A DNA stretch of 64,000 bases from Chloroflexota bacterium (GCA_016210495.1 JACQUC010000208.1:28434-92433); one strand, 5' to 3'. Counted from the stretch's first letter, positions 49,933-58,918 are shown. Numbers and translations are program-made. Notes: generated from the letters alone by a model not told the origin.

Positions 49933-50697
49933 TTGAAGACCGCAGCCAAAGTATACATAGGAATAACAGCGCTCGTCGGTCTGGCTGGCCTGGCATATGC
50001 CCTGTCGAGCCTCCCTCAGCCGGACAAAATCTGGATCCTGGTCGCGCTGGTACTGCTGTGCGCTGTTGCCCAGGCCACGGCGGTGCCCCTCTTCGCCGGC
50101 AGCAGCATCTCGGTTGCCCTGGCGATTTCCTTCATCTCGCTCCTGCTTCTGGGTCCCGCCGCCGCCATCATCACCAACCTGGGCAGCGCGGCCGTCCACG
50201 CTCTTTATCCGAAACGGCGGCCCTGGTACAAGATCGTCTTCAACACCGGGCTGTTCACGATCTCGGCCGGCGCCGCCGGTGCGATCTTCTGGCTGTGCGG
50301 CGGCGTCTGGCCCATCGGCGACCTGGCGTGGTCGGCCATCGCCTTCATCGCGGCCGCCCTAATCTACTTCGTCGTCAACACGTTGATGCTCTCCCTCGCC
50401 ATCAGTTTGGCCTCGGGTCAGAACTTCCGCAAGGTCTTCAACGAGAACCACCGCTGGCTGGTCTTCCACTACCTGACGGCGGGGATGATAAGCCTGGTGG
50501 CGGCAATGGGCTATCGCTCGATGGGCTGGACGGGTCTGCTCATCTTCTCCATCCCCCTCATAATGCCCTGGCTCTCCACGCGAATGTACGTGGCCAAGAC
50601 CAAGGCCCTGATGGCCCGCGACGCCGAGCTCCTGCTGCTCAAGCAAAGGCTTGCGGAGACACAAAGCAAGGTGTTGGTGCCAGAGACTACGCAGTAG
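49933..50697 (+). CDS. multi-span membrane protein (MASE-like sensor module without output domain)
   Basis: 254 aa, TTG start with GGGGGAGG six bases upstream. About seven helices (ALVGLAGLAYALSSLPQPDK; LVALVLLCAVAQATAVPLFA; ISVALAISFISLLLLGPAAA …) are followed by a short cytoplasmic helix (LLLLKQRLAETQSKVLVPET). The hydrophobic pattern resembles the membrane sensor half of HD-GYP/HDIG or GGDEF proteins, but it stops where the enzymatic domain would begin. It lies 63 nt after the protease gene and may be co-transcribed with it. No function is assigned. Confidence 0.65.
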   Translation: MKTAAKVYIGITALVGLAGLAYALSSLPQPDKIWILVALVLLCAVAQATAVPLFAGSSISVALAISFISLLLLGPAAAIITNLGSAAVHALYPKRRPWYKIVFNTGLFTISAGAAGAIFWLCGGVWPIGDLAWSAIAFIAAALIYFVVNTLMLSLAISLASGQNFRKVFNENHRWLVFHYLTAGMISLVAAMGYRSMGWTGLLIFSIPLIMPWLSTRMYVAKTKALMARDAELLLLKQRLAETQSKVLVPETTQ

Positions 50698-51018
50698 CAC
50701 TCGCGCGAGAGCGCGGCTAATCGCCATTTTGGAGTGCGCCCCGTCTTACGGGGCGCTTTGACGGCGGCGGCAAGCCGCCGCACCCCACATGCAATACCAA
50801 TTGTGCATGGACACCCCAAAAATCACGTGGTTGGGAAGCATCTCGGCAGCACTGGCGTCGCGGCGCTAAAGTCCGCCGCTGGCGGACTTCAGGCCGCAAA
50901 CTGGCGGTATCTCGTGCCCAGCGGCCTGAAGCGGTCCCTTCAGGGCCGCGATGCCTACCCTACCTCATCGCTGGCAACATAGGGTACATCTAGAGACATT
51001 TGGTATGGGGCTTCCTCG
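50698..51018. repeat. intergenic stretch with hairpins, no gene
   Basis: It holds a GCGCCCCGTCTTACGGGGCGC hairpin (see terminator), a GGCGGC/GCCGCC palindrome at about 50763-50780, a GTCCGCCGCTGGCGGAC palindrome at about 50871-50887, and a GGCCGC…GCGGCC/CAGCGGCCTGAAG group up to 50955. These look like several short REP-like elements at the border of the low-GC island. Confidence 0.55.
50737..50762 (+). terminator. intrinsic terminator after the membrane-protein gene
   Basis: GCGCCCCG/CGGGGCGC stem with a TCTTA loop followed by TTTG, 40 nt downstream of the stop at 50697. Confidence 0.65.
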
Positions 51019-51339
51019 TCAAGGCTTTCGATCTGTAAGGTAGGCGGGCGGCCGCACCCAATCGAGGCATCGGCCAATCAATAGCTCGGTCATCTTGGCG
51101 TGATGGGTATTCTTCATCGAGATGGTTTCGGTATCGAACCCGTACCTAGCCGCCAACTCGTGAAGCTCCGGAGCATCGTCGTATGTCATCAGGAAATCGC
51201 CGGCAAGCGCGCTCGCGATCCTGAAAAGCTCCTCATGGTCAAGCTCCGAATGGGTGTAAAGGCGTCTGCCGGCCCGTTTTCCGCCGGCCGTGTACGGAGG
51301 GTCGAGGAAGAAAACCGCTGTCTTCTCAGGCCTGTTCAT
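51019..51339 (-). pseudogene. C-terminal remnant of a Dam-type (D12 class) adenine-N6 methyltransferase
   Basis: The frame encodes TAVFFLDPPYTAGGKRAGRR (motif IV DPPY) and the C-terminal part of the target-recognition region (YTHSELDHEELFRIASALAG … NTHHAKMTELLIGRC). The SAM-binding FxGxG motif and the first half are absent; instead the sequence runs into the end of the nucleotidyltransferase gene. It is therefore a 5'-truncated relic that overlaps it by 14 bp. Confidence 0.78.
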
Positions 51340-51646
51340 TCCCAGCGAGTGTAAGGGCCTCCCTCATCGCCCTTTGAATGAAGGAATTGCCTTGCTGGAG
51401 CATCCTGTCGAGTTCGGCCTCGGTATACGGGAAAACGTCCACCGGCACTGGCGCAGGGAGAAACGCCTTCAAGAATTCAGGAATCCTATCCACTATGCGC
51501 CTGTCGTCTTCATAGAGGATCACTATGACGTCGGCATCGCTGTGCGGGGTGTAATCGCCTCGTGCGAGCGAGCCGAAGAGCAATACCTTCTTGACGGATG
51601 GGTTCTCGTCGACAACTTTTGACGCGCATTCCGTCAGCTTGCTCAC
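51326..51646 (-). CDS. MNT-type nucleotidyltransferase antitoxin
   Basis: 106 aa from GTG 51646, chosen because the longer frame (to 51703) overlaps the HEPN gene. The motif LLFGSLARGDYTPHSDADVI (G-S-x(2)-R-G-D-x(5)-D-x-D) and PVPVDVFPYTEAELDRML identify a minimal nucleotidyltransferase. In HEPN/MNT toxin-antitoxin systems this protein AMPylates and silences the HEPN RNase. The cognate toxin gene lies immediately upstream and is broken. The end of this gene overlaps the Dam relic. Confidence 0.82.
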   Translation of the reverse strand: MSKLTECASKVVDENPSVKKVLLFGSLARGDYTPHSDADVIVILYEDDRRIVDRIPEFLKAFLPAPVPVDVFPYTEAELDRMLQQGNSFIQRAMREALTLAGNEQA

Positions 51647-51659
51647 GGCCTTTTGGCGA

Positions 51660-52048
51660 TCAAGGTATCTGACTCTTGCAGAACTCGAGGATTCGAGTTG
51701 CATACGCTATGGCTTCTTCCGCATCTTTTTTCGTAAAGTAATCCTTGGGAGGTCCCACATCGAACGCGTCTGGGTAGCGAGATTGTATGTAAAAGCGATC
51801 CAGGCCCGTGGACTGGTCGAGCATATCAGGCAGCAGCGCGTAGGTTTTCGGCAAGCTTGATAGCAGCTTGCTAACTGAGTGTCCCCAGGCCTCGGCGTGG
51901 ATATGTTCGTAAAGCCCCTATACCGCCTTCTCCGCCGCCTGTTGCGATACGAAACAGGCCCACTCGTAGAACTGCCCTGCAAGGACCAGCGTGCCTGTTC
52001 CAGGTCTCTCTCTGCTTGTGCCAGCCAATCCTGACTGCGGTCTGCCAT
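51660..52048 (-). pseudogene. HEPN-domain toxin gene, disrupted by a frameshift and a TAG
   Basis: It begins MADRSQDWLAQAERDLEQAR and then shifts frame by one base near 51975. The second frame reads GQFYEWACFVSQQAAEKAV, a TAG at 51920-51918, then GLYEHIHAEAWGHSVSKLLS to FCKSQIP. The combined sequence is a complete HEPN domain of about 128 residues, and TAG stands where Lys (AAG) is expected. HEPN toxins are RNases. Two independent lesions make activity unlikely unless they are sequence errors. Confidence 0.8.
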
Positions 52049-52227
52049 CGGCCTCTCTCTAACACCAGCCTCGTGCCCAATGCAGGTCGCTTCACAACCT
52101 ACATTATAGCAGAATTTCATCTGGCATTGGTGACGTAGGCTGGGGAGCTGCCGAGGCGGAAGCGAGAATGAAATCACCTTTCTTGATGCGGAATCACACA
52201 CCTTGCCAGTGCAGGCGAACTACTGGC

Positions 52228-52480
52228 TTATGGTCCTTTGTCCTGTCCCGGCGTAGCGGTCGCATCGACCACCTTCACCTGAGGCGTCGCCGTAATCTGT
52301 CCGACGCGAGCGTTGATGGCGCAGGCCCAGACGCCAGAAGGAGCGGCAAACCAGCCATCGGCATCTATACTACCGCCGGATGCTGTCCATTCGGGCTCAT
52401 CGGGCATAAACGGATGCCCATGCTGATCGTAGCCACTGACTACAAAGCGTACCTTAGCTACTCGCGCCGATTTATTGGTT
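52228..52480 (-). pseudogene. C-terminal fragment of an Ig-like/surface protein
   Basis: A minus-strand frame without a start reads VRFVVSGYDQHGHPFMPDEP-EWTASGGSIDADGWFAAPSG-VWACAINARVGQ…VKVVDATATPG and stops at 52228. The pattern G-x-D-x-x-G-x-P…W-[TS]-A-[ST]-G-G-x-I-D-x-x-G-x-F-x-A is that of bacterial Ig-like repeats. It is cut off by the cysteine desulfurase gene, so it is a relic. Confidence 0.5.
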
Positions 52481-53610
52481 TGCGATTATCTTAGCACAAG
52501 CATCACATATTGCCATCACGACAATACCGACTTCATCTGGGCTGTTGTATTTGCCATAGGATATACGTATCGCCGATTCCGCCTGCCGCTCAGTCAGTCC
52601 CAAAGCAAGAAGCACGTGTGACGGCTTGTCTTTGCCCGATGTGCAAGCTGAACTCGTGGACACGCAAATTCCTTTCAGGTCAAGCAAATGCAAAAGTGAT
52701 TCGCCGGAAACACCGTCAAAGCCAAGATTAATCGTGCCGGGCAGACGGCACTCGCTGTCTCCATTGACCCTAACAGTAGGTATTTTTTCTTTTATTCCGT
52801 TCACTGTAGCATCGACCATTGACCTTAATCGCTCTGCCGTTTCAGCCATTTCGCGGATGCTTTCCTCAATAGCCTAGCCAGCCGCAACGATTCCGGCAAC
52901 ATTCTCCGTTCCGGCGCGAAGCCCGCGTTCTTGCTCGCCGCCGAACACCAACGGTAATAGTTCCAATCCTGTCCGCTTATAGAGAATTCCTGTGCCTTTC
53001 GCCCCGTTGAACTTATGGGCAGAGGCGGTTAAGAAGTCTACTTGCAGGTCACTAACATCGACAGGGATATGCCCCACAGCTTGTACGGCATCGGTATGGA
53101 GCAGAATCCCTTTGCCTTTCAATAATCGTCCTATCTCCGCAACAGGCTGAATTGTTCCGATTTCGTTGTTAGCAAGCATTACCGATACCAGTTTAGTATT
53201 AGCCTTGATAACCGCCCTAACATCCTCAACCGAAACCCGTCCCGCATCATCGACAGGCAGGAAATTAACCTCGACACCACTCTGTTCAAGCGCACGACAA
53301 GCATTCAGAACCGAGTGGTGTTCAATTGCGGAGGTGACAATGTGCATTGGCTCATTGCGGTAGGTTTCTGCAACACAGCGAAGCACCCAACTGTGGCTTC
53401 CGAGCCGCCAGAGGTGAATGTGATTTCTGATGGCTCTGCGCCAATAGCAACCGCAACTTGTTTACGAGCCAGTTCAACGGAGCGTTTGGCTTTTGCCCCA
53501 AGCGAATACTGACTGGAGGCGTTGCCGTATTGTTCGCGCAGAAACGGAAGCATCTTCTCAAAGACGCGGTCCGATATTCTCGTTGTCGCAGCGTTGTCAG
53601 CGTAAATCAC
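52472..53610 (-). pseudogene. cysteine desulfurase (NifS/IscS class), disrupted
   Basis: Three pieces make a full-length enzyme. The first is [20 protein letters not shown] … FTSGGSEA (53610 to about 53390). A one-base shift follows, then [20 protein letters not shown] with the PLP-lysine segment TASAHKFNGAKGTG, up to GIVAAG. A TAG at 52876-52874 interrupts, after which AIEESIREMAETAERL continues in the same frame to the catalytic loop GICVSTSSACTSGKDKPSH. The enzyme releases sulfur from Cys. It ends the BREX-like minus-strand series, where it could have supplied sulfur for DNA modification. Confidence 0.85.
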
Positions 53611-53622
53611 GGTCTCACCTCC

Positions 53623-53820
53623 TCAGAATAGTTTGCAGCCTTGCGCTTTGAATTCCTCGACCTTGGCGAGCAGCAACTCAGTATCGACCCCCAAATACTC
53701 TGCAAGACAATCAAGGCAATAGAACCGTTTCGAATCCTTGTCGAGTAGTTTCTTGGTCAGCCCGCTTTCGTTCTTGCTCAAGGCTTCTTTTCCGCAGATA
53801 TAGCAGCTTTTCTTTTCCAC
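53623..53820 (-). CDS. small zinc-finger protein of the BREX-like locus
   Basis: 65 aa (MEKKSCYICGKEALSKNESG …) with two CxxC pairs, CYICGKEAL and FYCLDCLAEYLGVD, probably one zinc site. It starts 4 nt after BrxL and ends 12 nt before the desulfurase. I do not know its function; its place suggests an accessory role in the same system. It appears intact. Confidence 0.7.
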   Translation of the reverse strand: MEKKSCYICGKEALSKNESGLTKKLLDKDSKRFYCLDCLAEYLGVDTELLLAKVEEFKAQGCKLF

Positions 53821-53824
53821 ACAA

Positions 53825-55321
53825 TTACCCTATTTCTTCAGGGTCAGGTCTGACGCTTAACGCAGGGATGTCCTTCCCGCGATACTCCACATCGAGCATT
53901 CCCAACTGGTACTTAATCGTATCCCTCATCTTTCGCGCCCTGTCGAGACAGTAACGCTTGAACTCGCGGGCGGTGATGTCGTCTTCACTGCGAACCTGCG
54001 GGAACAGCAATTTTAGGTAAGCTGTGGCAATTCGCTTGACCGCTTCGGTGTCGCGGGTGTCCGCCGCTTCAGGGACTTCGATAAGCTCATCCACGATAGC
54101 GCGGTAACTCATATCATCACGCAGTTCGTGCATAATCGAGCAGAAGTATTCGGAATTCAACGCCCAGCCCGCAATCTTGAGGTCGTCGTTCATTCGGGGA
54201 ATGTTCCACCCCTTGATGAAGCCGTGGAAACGCTCTATCAAAGCCGACTCGTGGAAAACGGACGGCAGTTCCTCAAACATATTTCTGAAGCCGTCCTCGT
54301 CCATCGTTTCCTTCTTGATATTGCCGCAGAGGATAACTCCCGCCTCGGCAGTTCCCTCATAGTTGCCGATGGTGAAGATGCCCGATTCAAGGTAGCCTTT
54401 CAATGCAGCGCGCATTTCGTCAACGTCCGTAAATGAAATAGTCTGCACTTCGTCGAGCGTGATGAAGTCGTTGCCGGACACCAAACCCTCGATACGTTTG
54501 TTCTGGTCATAGAACATCTTCGCGCGGCTCATAACGCCGCCGCTCGAAAGCCACCCGAAACGACTGACGCGACCGAACAGATATGACTTCCCGGTTCCTT
54601 TCGGGGCAAGTTCAATAAGATTCAGCCGTTTTTCAACGAACGGGAGCAAGCGGGTAAGCATCGTGAGTTTCTTTTCCTCGTCGCCGAGATAGCCGCTCGC
54701 ATTGTAGTCCACCGCTCCAAGCAGGACATCAAGCCACTCCGCCGCGGTGAACTCTCGCCGCGCCTCTTTGTAGTAATCAATATCAATCGTGTAGGGGCAA
54801 AAGGTCTTAAAAGCTGTCAGCTTGATTTTACCTCTGTTTGCACCCTTTGCCTTGTTCTTGGAAAACTCCACATCGTAGTCATCGGGCGGACGGTAGCCGA
54901 TTTCGACCATTCCCCAAGTCTCGCGCCCACGCACCAAGTCGTCCTTGCAGCTTTGCCACACGGAATCCTCGATGATGGTATCCTTGCTCGTAAGCCCGAA
55001 GTCGGGCAATGCGAAGGATACCTCACCCGTCCTGATGTCGATATCGACTGACACCTTAGCAAGGAACTTCACCCGCTCGAGTTCAATTACAACCTTATTC
55101 TTTATGGCTGTCCAGTCGTCCTTGCGCGGCAGATAAGTCCGCACGAAGCGAACCAACTCGTCGGAGTCGAAGTGACCGTTCTCGTCCTCGAATTTCTTTA
55201 AGAGCCAGTCGCGCATAAAAGAAGGCAGGCTCAGAGCGGAGAAGAAGTTGCTTTTCTTCAGGTCTTTATACACGACCATCTCGTCAAAGCAATTTCTGAG
55301 TTTCTCAATCATCAATCGCAC
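53825..55321 (-). CDS. brxL: BREX protein BrxL (Lon-like AAA+), short form
   Basis: 498 aa. The N-terminal domain (MVVYKDLKKSNFFSALSLPS; REFTAAEWLDVLLGAVDYNA) is followed by an AAA+ core with Walker A LIELAPKGTGKSYLFGRVSR, Walker B GNDFITLDEVQTI, and ALIERFHGFIKGWNIPR. BrxL of type I systems is near 680 aa with a Lon-protease-like C-terminus; this one ends after RARKMRDTIKYQLGMLDVEY and lacks that part. It starts 3 nt after PglZ. GC is visibly lower than in the flanking genes, suggesting horizontal transfer. In BREX it takes part in phage exclusion. Confidence 0.85.
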   Translation of the reverse strand: MRLMIEKLRNCFDEMVVYKDLKKSNFFSALSLPSFMRDWLLKKFEDENGHFDSDELVRFVRTYLPRKDDWTAIKNKVVIELERVKFLAKVSVDIDIRTGEVSFALPDFGLTSKDTIIEDSVWQSCKDDLVRGRETWGMVEIGYRPPDDYDVEFSKNKAKGANRGKIKLTAFKTFCPYTIDIDYYKEARREFTAAEWLDVLLGAVDYNASGYLGDEEKKLTMLTRLLPFVEKRLNLIELAPKGTGKSYLFGRVSRFGWLSSGGVMSRAKMFYDQNKRIEGLVSGNDFITLDEVQTISFTDVDEMRAALKGYLESGIFTIGNYEGTAEAGVILCGNIKKETMDEDGFRNMFEELPSVFHESALIERFHGFIKGWNIPRMNDDLKIAGWALNSEYFCSIMHELRDDMSYRAIVDELIEVPEAADTRDTEAVKRIATAYLKLLFPQVRSEDDITAREFKRYCLDRARKMRDTIKYQLGMLDVEYRGKDIPALSVRPDPEEIG

Positions 55322-55324
55322 CTC

Positions 55325-56605
55325 CTAAAACAAGTCATCAAAAGCGTCATTGACTTTGCCGCTCTTGCCTTGCGCCTTAATCATGATCTTGCCTATCAGG
55401 TTGTCACCCGCGTAAACGTCCGCCGGATAGTCGCCCGCCCGTTTTGTGTCGGGCAGCTTCACGGAGTAATGGTTTGCGTCTATCTGTGAAGCCGAGTAGC
55501 GCATCCCATTTAAGACAACGGAAACATTCTGTACCGGCGAGTTAAGGAACAGCTTAATCTCCGTGCCGGTGCGGAAGTCCACGGTCACGGCTTCATCGAC
55601 CAGCTTGACCGTTACGTTTCCGTCTTTCAGGGATAGCTCGATAACGGGAACGACCACCTCTTCCAACGACGCTCCACCGTGAACTTCGACGTTCGCCGCC
55701 CGGCTGCCCTTGAAGCGTCCGTAATCGGCAAGCACGAGGTATCCGTTTTCCTTTGCGGCAAACGGGAGGTTATAGGGCTGGAACAACTTACAGCAACGCC
55801 CCGAATGCTCGCCTGTGGTATCGGTATCGTACTTTTCCTCTTTACGCCGCAGGACTGCAAGCCGCGATGCTCCGTGGTCACTTACAATCAAGAAGCGTTT
55901 GCAGCGCCTAAGCGCAAGTTCTGTAGCCGCCTTGTCAATCATCGCCGCAAGGATGTCCAGTTCTTTGGCAAGGTGGATAGGCAGTTCCTTGTCAATGAAG
56001 TTGTAACCGCCCGCATCGCTGTGCTTGGTATCATCAAGTTCATCGTTCTTTTCTTTGCGACCTTGCCACGCATCGAAGAAGTCGCGGTTGATGGATGTTA
56101 TCGTCGGCAGTTCCGCACGGGCGATGTTTACCCGAACCGACAGCCCGCGCTTTTGGACTAAGGCTTCGATTAAGCCTAAGTATTCAACGCCAAGCGCATC
56201 GAGCCAGTACAGCAAGGTGTCGCTGTTATCCACGCCGTCCATGATTTCGTTCCGCGTGGGCAATCGGTTGAACTTCCGCGAGCGGGCAAGTTCATCAACC
56301 TTCTCCAAAAATTCGGGCTCAATTACGTTGGACAGCTTTTGTTTTTTGTACGCCTCAAAATACTCAGTCAACAAATCTGCGAGTTCGGGGCATCTGAAAA
56401 CATACTTTTTCAGGTAAGCCGCCAGCACAGGGTAAATGCTCTCAAGCTGTGGGATCAAGCCGTTTTGCGAGAGCCACGCGATAATCTCTTCTCGTTCCGC
56501 CCTCGTGCCGTCCGTCAGTTTATAAATGCTCTCGGACACTGCTTGTCGACTATTCACCACGAAGTCAGCGATGTCCGACTCTGGGAACTTCTCGACCAGA
56601 ATCTA
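55325..56605 (-). pseudogene. pglZ: BREX alkaline-phosphatase-fold protein PglZ, 5'-truncated
   Basis: The coding frame is recognisable from about 56605 (ILVEKFPESDIADFVVNSRQ) to 55325; an internal GTG 56560 would give 411 aa. PglZ motifs include TLLYWLDALGVEYLGLIEAL, FLIVSDHGASRLAVL and GGASLEEVVVPVIEL. Full PglZ proteins are about 650-870 aa, and the N-terminal half is missing. At about 56605 the sequence switches abruptly to another truncated gene on the opposite strand. With BrxL, the zinc protein and the desulfurase directly downstream, this is the 3' part of a BREX (type 4-like) locus. Confidence 0.82.
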
Positions 56606-56606
56606 G

Positions 56607-57359
56607 GAAGCTATCAGGCAACACATCGCCCAGACGGATCGCATGCGGATCTGTATGGGCGGCTTTGATGAGGGCCTGAGATACACCGTTGCAGCCAGTT
56701 ACGACATAGACCGCGATTCGATCACGCCAGTTGATGCCAGCTACGGCGCCATGTTGGGACACGAATGGTTTCACGTTCTTCCCGAGATCACTGATCCAAG
56801 GGACCGCGGGGGTGGCGATTACGGGGGCGAGGAAGACTGTCAGCAATGTTCCATGAGCCTGCAGAGGATCGATGACTACAGAAAGCGACTGGTCGTCCCG
56901 GAGGATCCTTACGTCGCAACTCTGTCGTCAACATTTAGTGTAAAGAATCTACCGAGCTTCCTCAATCAGGCAGCAGTCGTAAATATGCGACTACACTTCG
57001 AATCTCCTCAAGAAACTATTTTGCCGGGCGAAATCCACGCTGATGTTCCTCAGGGCTACTTTTTGGTTACTCCCCACGATGGCGCTGAAGGTGAGGTATG
57101 TATGGGTGGGTACTGTGGGCTACCCACGGGTAACGACTGGAAGGAAGCGATCCGACAGCACATAACTCCAGGGCAGCGGATGAGGATCTCTTGCGTTGCT
57201 CTAGACAACGCCAATTTCAACTATGTATGTGCTGCTGCATACGATATCGATTCGGAATCGATTGTCCCAGTTGATGCGACGTTTGGGGCAGTCATAGGTC
57301 CCGGGTTCTTCTTCAACATGCTTCCCGAGGTTCACGATTCCAGAAACGGCTCAGGATAG
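56607..57359 (+). pseudogene. 5'-truncated protein with two tandem related domains, unknown
   Basis: The open frame begins right after a TAG at 56604 and reads EAIRQHIAQTDRMRICMGGF … AASYDIDRDSITPVDASYGA. A later unit reads EAIRQHITPGQRMRISCVAL … AAAYDIDSESIVPVDATFGA, so the two are clear internal duplicates, and the first is cut exactly at the island junction. ATG 56643 could allow translation of 238 residues. Domains also share LPEI/LPEV endings. I recognise no family. No signal peptide remains. Confidence 0.6.
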
Positions 57360-57457
57360 TGGAACCTAGGAATTGGTTAGGCAAGTGGCGTGGTCATGAT
57401 GCCAAGCAAATGCGATGAGGGCCAGCGATATCCAGGCCGGACTACTAGGAGCAAGCA

Positions 57458-58918
57458 TTGGGAAACGTCCAGAGACTCCGCACAGCCATACTTCGTAGCA
57501 CATTATCACGACCGATGTCGCTTGCCCTCGATGATGGGCTCCTAGCCCTAGGGACCAGCGTACTTGACTACGGATGCGGACGTGGTGGCGATGTGCAACG
57601 ATTGGCCGCTCTGGGCTACGATACCGAGGGCTGGGATCCGACTTTCCGGCCTGAAGGGCAGCGACGCCTTTCGGATGTGGTTAACCTCGGCTACGTCGTC
57701 AACGTCATCGAGAACCCGGCGGAACGGGCGGAAGCACTAAGAGACGCTTGGGCCTTGACACGGGATGTCTTGATCGTGGCTGCTCGCCTGGACTGGGACA
57801 GCCGGTACCTGAGTGGGCGAGAGTACAGCGACGGAATTCTGACCACCAGAGACACCTTCCAGAAGTTCTTCACTCAGGAGGAGCTTCGGGCGTGGATCGA
57901 CGGCGAGCTCGGGGTACGAAGCGTAGCAGCTGCTCCCGGCATCTTTTACGTGTTCCGTGATGATGCCAGGGCTCAGGCCCTTCTAGCGGCCAAAGTGCGG
58001 CACCGGCCAGCCATCACCCGCCGGCCACGAATAAGCGAGGCCCTGTACGAGGCGAACCGCAATATTCTTGACCCACTGATTGCTTTCATTGAGACACGAG
58101 GCAGGGCGCCAGAAGCCTTCGAACTGCAGGAAGCGGCAGCCGTCAAGGATCGCTTCGGGAGCGTCAAATCGGCGCTGGCAATTGTTCGGCGCGTTACCGG
58201 CGACGAGAGCTGGAAAGCAGCCCAAGCTGCAGCTACTGACGATCTCAAGGTTTATTTGGCTCTGGCCGCCTTCCGAGGCCGAGCGAAGTTCACCCAACTC
58301 CCTCCTGACATCCAACTGGACGTGAAGTACTTCTTTGGCTCGTACAAGGATGCTTGCGCCTCTGCCGATGCTTTGCTCTTTAGTGTCGGCAAGCAATCGC
58401 AAATTGATAAGGCGTGTAAGGAATCTTCTGTCGGCAAGTTGACCCGCGAAGCTTTGTACGTCCACGTCACTGCCTTGCCGAGGCTTACCCCTTTGTTACG
58501 GGTATACGACGGGTGCGGCAGGGCACTTGCGGGTACGGTTGAAGACGCGACCATAATGAAGCTGAATCGAATCGAGCCCAAGGTTTCTTACTTGGATTAT
58601 CCCGATTTTGATGGCGATCCTCATCCCTCCCTCGCTACTTCCATCAGGGCCGACCTCAAACGACTGGACCTCAAGTTTAAGGACTTTCGGGACTGGAATA
58701 GCCCGCCGATCCTTCACCGCAAGGAAAATTTCGTTACGTCGGATTATCCCGGACGCGAGGAATTTGCCCGCCTAACCGCCCAAGAGGAGAAACACGGCCT
58801 GTTCGAAGACACGACGACTATCGGGACCAGGAATCGATGGCTTGAGCTTGTCGAGGGCAAAGGTCTGCGCTTCGCCGGCCATCGCCTGGTCAAACGGCGC
58901 CAGGTGAGCTTAGAATAA
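57458..58918 (+). CDS. DNA phosphorothioation-associated putative methyltransferase
   Basis: 486 aa, TTG start with AGGAG seven bases upstream. The N-terminal methyltransferase has SAM motif I SVLDYGCGRGGDVQRLAALG, a following GYDTEGWDPTFRPEGQRRLS and DVVNLGYVVNVIENPAERAE. The C-terminal 300 residues (ISEALYEANRNILDPLIAFI; KVSYLDYPDFDGDPHPSLAT) are specific to the family that I know as a dnd-associated putative methyltransferase. No dndBCDE genes are in the window, so it is an orphan beside the BREX remains. It appears intact and has the higher GC of the host region. Confidence 0.82.
   Translation: MGNVQRLRTAILRSTLSRPMSLALDDGLLALGTSVLDYGCGRGGDVQRLAALGYDTEGWDPTFRPEGQRRLSDVVNLGYVVNVIENPAERAEALRDAWALTRDVLIVAARLDWDSRYLSGREYSDGILTTRDTFQKFFTQEELRAWIDGELGVRSVAAAPGIFYVFRDDARAQALLAAKVRHRPAITRRPRISEALYEANRNILDPLIAFIETRGRAPEAFELQEAAAVKDRFGSVKSALAIVRRVTGDESWKAAQAAATDDLKVYLALAAFRGRAKFTQLPPDIQLDVKYFFGSYKDACASADALLFSVGKQSQIDKACKESSVGKLTREALYVHVTALPRLTPLLRVYDGCGRALAGTVEDATIMKLNRIEPKVSYLDYPDFDGDPHPSLATSIRADLKRLDLKFKDFRDWNSPPILHRKENFVTSDYPGREEFARLTAQEEKHGLFEDTTTIGTRNRWLELVEGKGLRFAGHRLVKRRQVSLE

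Noticed and set aside
51660..53610. Programmed amber recoding (pyrrolysine-like) of the two TAG codons
   Set aside because: Both genes also carry single-base frameshifts, and several neighbours are truncated, so decay explains them more simply; kept only as a low-interest check.
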